From: Candidatus Obscuribacterales bacterium
Lineage (GTDB): Bacteria > Cyanobacteriota > Vampirovibrionia > Obscuribacterales > Obscuribacteraceae
Assembly (NCBI GenBank): GCA_020050685.1
Contig: JAGVKG010000064.1
Span: forward strand, 62,001-126,000
Length of the DNA stretch: 64,000 nt
Reading direction: 5' to 3'
Program-made: the position numbers and the translations under genes
Shown: positions 62,299 through 64,000 of the stretch, in pieces
Layout: each line of letters starts with the position of its first letter
How positions within the stretch are numbered: position 1 is the first letter of the stretch
The notes under the pieces: generated by a model
The model's database searches: none
The model's input: only the letters and a program-made list of their open reading frames with translations
What the model was told of the DNA's origin: nothing

Positions 62299-63251
62299 AG
62301 ATAGTGATTACAGGTGGTGCCGGTTTTATCGGATCGCATTTGACTGATAGGCTGCTTTCTGAAGGTCACCATGTTTGTGTTCTGGACAATTTGGTCACTG
62401 GCAATTACGAGAATATTGAACATCAAAAGGGACATCCCAAATTTGAGTTTATTCACCACAATGTGTCCAATCACATCCATTTGCCTGGTGAGATTGATTG
62501 GGTGATTCATTTTGCCAGCCCGGCAAGTCCAATTGATTATTTGCAATTGTCCATTGAGACATTGAAAGTCAATTCGCTTGGCACGCATAATACTCTTGGA
62601 GTGGCTCGAGCTAAAAACGCCAAATACTTCCTGGCTTCCACTTCTGAAGTCTATGGCGATCCACTTGTGCATCCCCAACCGGAAACATATTGGGGCAATG
62701 TTAATCCTATTGGTCCACGCGGAGTCTATGATGAATCAAAACGGTTTGCCGAGGCTCTAACAATGGCTTACCATCACAAGCATGGTTTGGATTCGCGCAT
62801 TGTGCGCATCTTTAATTGCTATGGACCGCGCTTGCGCTTTAACGATGGTCGTGTGGTTTCCAATTTCATTGGGCAAGCTCTGACAAACAAGCCTCTTACC
62901 ATTTACGGTGATGGCAATCAAACTCGTAGCTTCCAGTATGTTGATGATCTGGTTGATGGCATAAGACGATTGATGGATTGCGATCATCATGAGCCCATGA
63001 ACATAGGCAATCCACATGAATTTACAGTTGGTGAATTGGCCAAACTGGTGATAGAAATGACTGGATCGAAGAGCGAAATTGTCTATAAGTCTTTGCCAGT
63101 TGATGATCCTAAACGCCGTTTGCCTGACATTGGTAAAGCCAAGTCCTTGCTTTCTTGGTCTCCTAAAGTGGACCTCAAATCCGGCCTGGAAAAAACGATT
63201 GCTTGGTACAAACAGCAATTAGCGGGAACGACTCTTAATTCGGTAGGTTAG
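62295..63251 (+). CDS. UDP-glucuronate decarboxylase (UDP-xylose synthase), SDR family
   Basis: 318 residues, start TTG 62295 inside the ugd stop. NAD-binding GGAGFIGSH at 7-15; catalytic Tyr-Lys pair YDESK at 145-149 with Ser in [25 protein letters not shown] and [10 protein letters not shown] are typical of the UXS group. Together with Ugd it gives UDP-glucose to UDP-glucuronate to UDP-xylose for surface glycans. Epimerase relatives share the fold, but the [13 protein letters not shown] segment and gene pairing favour UXS. Confidence 0.92.
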   Translation: MKIVITGGAGFIGSHLTDRLLSEGHHVCVLDNLVTGNYENIEHQKGHPKFEFIHHNVSNHIHLPGEIDWVIHFASPASPIDYLQLSIETLKVNSLGTHNTLGVARAKNAKYFLASTSEVYGDPLVHPQPETYWGNVNPIGPRGVYDESKRFAEALTMAYHHKHGLDSRIVRIFNCYGPRLRFNDGRVVSNFIGQALTNKPLTIYGDGNQTRSFQYVDDLVDGIRRLMDCDHHEPMNIGNPHEFTVGELAKLVIEMTGSKSEIVYKSLPVDDPKRRLPDIGKAKSLLSWSPKVDLKSGLEKTIAWYKQQLAGTTLNSVG

Positions 63252-63270
63252 TTCAACTTCGTTTTGGAGA

Positions 63271-64000
63271 ATGACTTTGCCTGCTAGGTCACCAAAAATC
63301 TTTTGTCTTGCGGGAGTGATTACCGCGCTCGCTCTTTTGCCAGCCTTGGCCCAATCGCCGCCCATTCAAGCAAGCCAAGCCGTGCCGCCACAAGCCCCGC
63401 AAGCTGAGTCCTCATTGCCCCTCTCTCAAAGAGAAAGCGACCAAGCACCGCCTACTTGGCCGGACATGCAAGCAGTTAGTTCTGTCTTGCAAACCACTAC
63501 GCCAGAAGGTTGGGAAGTTGTTTCTCCTTTGGCGTCAGCGCCGCTGTCTGGATTTAGTCAACCAGTTTTGCCGCCAGGTTATTCAAGTAAGCAGTCAGGA
63601 CAAATTCGCCAAACATTTATTCCTGCCGTTGCTTATTTGTCTGATTGGGATATGAGGCAATTACTAAATGAATATCATCTGACCGATCTTGCCTCTGTTT
63701 CTTTTCAGCGTGGTCAACGACGAGTGGTTGTCTGCGTCTACAAATTTGTCGATCCTTATTCGGCTTATGGAGCCTATTCCCTATTGCGCAAGGGAGCCTC
63801 GACCGTGGTTGTCTGTGGCGATGCAACTTCAGAAGATGATCAAAGTATTTCTTTTTGGCAAGGCAGTTATCTTGTCTTGCTCTCAACTACGGCATCTTCT
63901 GATGACGAAGCTAAAGTAATGATGCGTGCTCTTTCAGACAAGATTTCTCGAGCGATTGTGCAGCATACACAGGCCAGGCAATTTACTTACCCTTTGCCGG
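63271..64000 (+). CDS. Secreted protein, truncated by the window edge
   Basis: Open for 243 codons to the end of the window. The start is ATG 63271 or the in-frame TTG 63277, which sits 6 bases from GGAGA. A signal peptide (KIFCLAGVITALALLPALAQ) precedes a Pro/Gln-rich linker. The mature part contains YKFVDPYSAYGAYSLLRKGAS.. FWQGSYLVLLSTTA, similar in pattern to DUF6599 proteins; this is a weak, memory-based suggestion. The gene follows the UDP-xylose pair closely, so may share its transcript. Confidence 0.72.
   Translation, partial: MTLPARSPKIFCLAGVITALALLPALAQSPPIQASQAVPPQAPQAESSLPLSQRESDQAPPTWPDMQAVSSVLQTTTPEGWEVVSPLASAPLSGFSQPVLPPGYSSKQSGQIRQTFIPAVAYLSDWDMRQLLNEYHLTDLASVSFQRGQRRVVVCVYKFVDPYSAYGAYSLLRKGASTVVVCGDATSEDDQSISFWQGSYLVLLSTTASSDDEAKVMMRALSDKISRAIVQHTQARQFTYPLP

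Overview
The window reads as a chromosomal segment of a diderm bacterium, most likely from the cyanobacterial side of the tree and perhaps its non-photosynthetic relatives (Melainabacteria/Obscuribacterales type). This placement is an inference. It rests on an SsrA tag that starts ANNVVKF, close to the cyanobacterial ANNIVKF tags, on an SLH-domain lipoprotein, on meso-DAP and division genes (dapF, ftsQ), on type IV pilus motors, and on a family of secreted proteins carrying 'LE..FG' repeats. Nothing photosynthetic is present. TTG start codons are common and several gene pairs overlap by the four bases TTGA.

Layout. 1-2 kb: the N-terminus of an FGGY (glycerol) kinase at the edge, tRNA-Leu(CAA), prmA and a complete tmRNA gene. 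2-4.3 kb: an AbiE-type toxin-antitoxin pair next to the tmRNA 3' end; its toxin carries an apparent WYL domain and a C-terminal zinc motif. 4.4-7.5 kb: a BcsA-type cellulose synthase and a Phd/VapC-type pair whose antitoxin mRNA looks leaderless. 7.5-16.4 kb: envelope and secreted proteins (two unknowns, a 981-residue proline-rich repeat protein, an SLH lipoprotein, an 'LE..FG' repeat protein) and an orphan histidine kinase. 17-31 kb: one 4669-residue beta-helical adhesin-like gene. 31-33.5 kb: a 98-bp MITE-like element, a heptad coiled-coil protein and a FecCD/BtuD-type metal-chelate ABC transporter closed by a strong terminator. 33.5-36.6 kb: a glycine/tyrosine-rich low-complexity protein and dgkA.

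36.7-44.2 kb is the housekeeping core: ybeY, then the classical translation operon rimP-nusA-ylxR-infB-rbfA-truB with a CPBP protease at its end. A 309-bp repeat cluster separates it from the type IV pilus block (44.5-51.5 kb, all on the minus strand), transcribed in the order pilB paralogue 2, pilB paralogue 1, pilT, pilC. 51.7-64 kb mixes surface polysaccharide genes (GT39 glycosyltransferase, NDP-sugar pyrophosphorylase, UDP-glucose dehydrogenase, UDP-glucuronate decarboxylase), argH, dapF-ftsQ, a DUF4388 protein with a degenerate GGDEF-like end, mazG and a truncated secreted protein.

Taken together the accessory content is about the cell surface: pili, cellulose-like glucan, UDP-xylose-type sugars, a giant adhesin and several low-complexity secreted proteins. 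The best candidates for undescribed biology are the AbiEii-WYL-zinc toxin, the paired PilB ATPases with triple zinc-ribbon tails, the giant modular adhesin with no visible export partner, and the repeat-based proline-rich and glycine-rich proteins.
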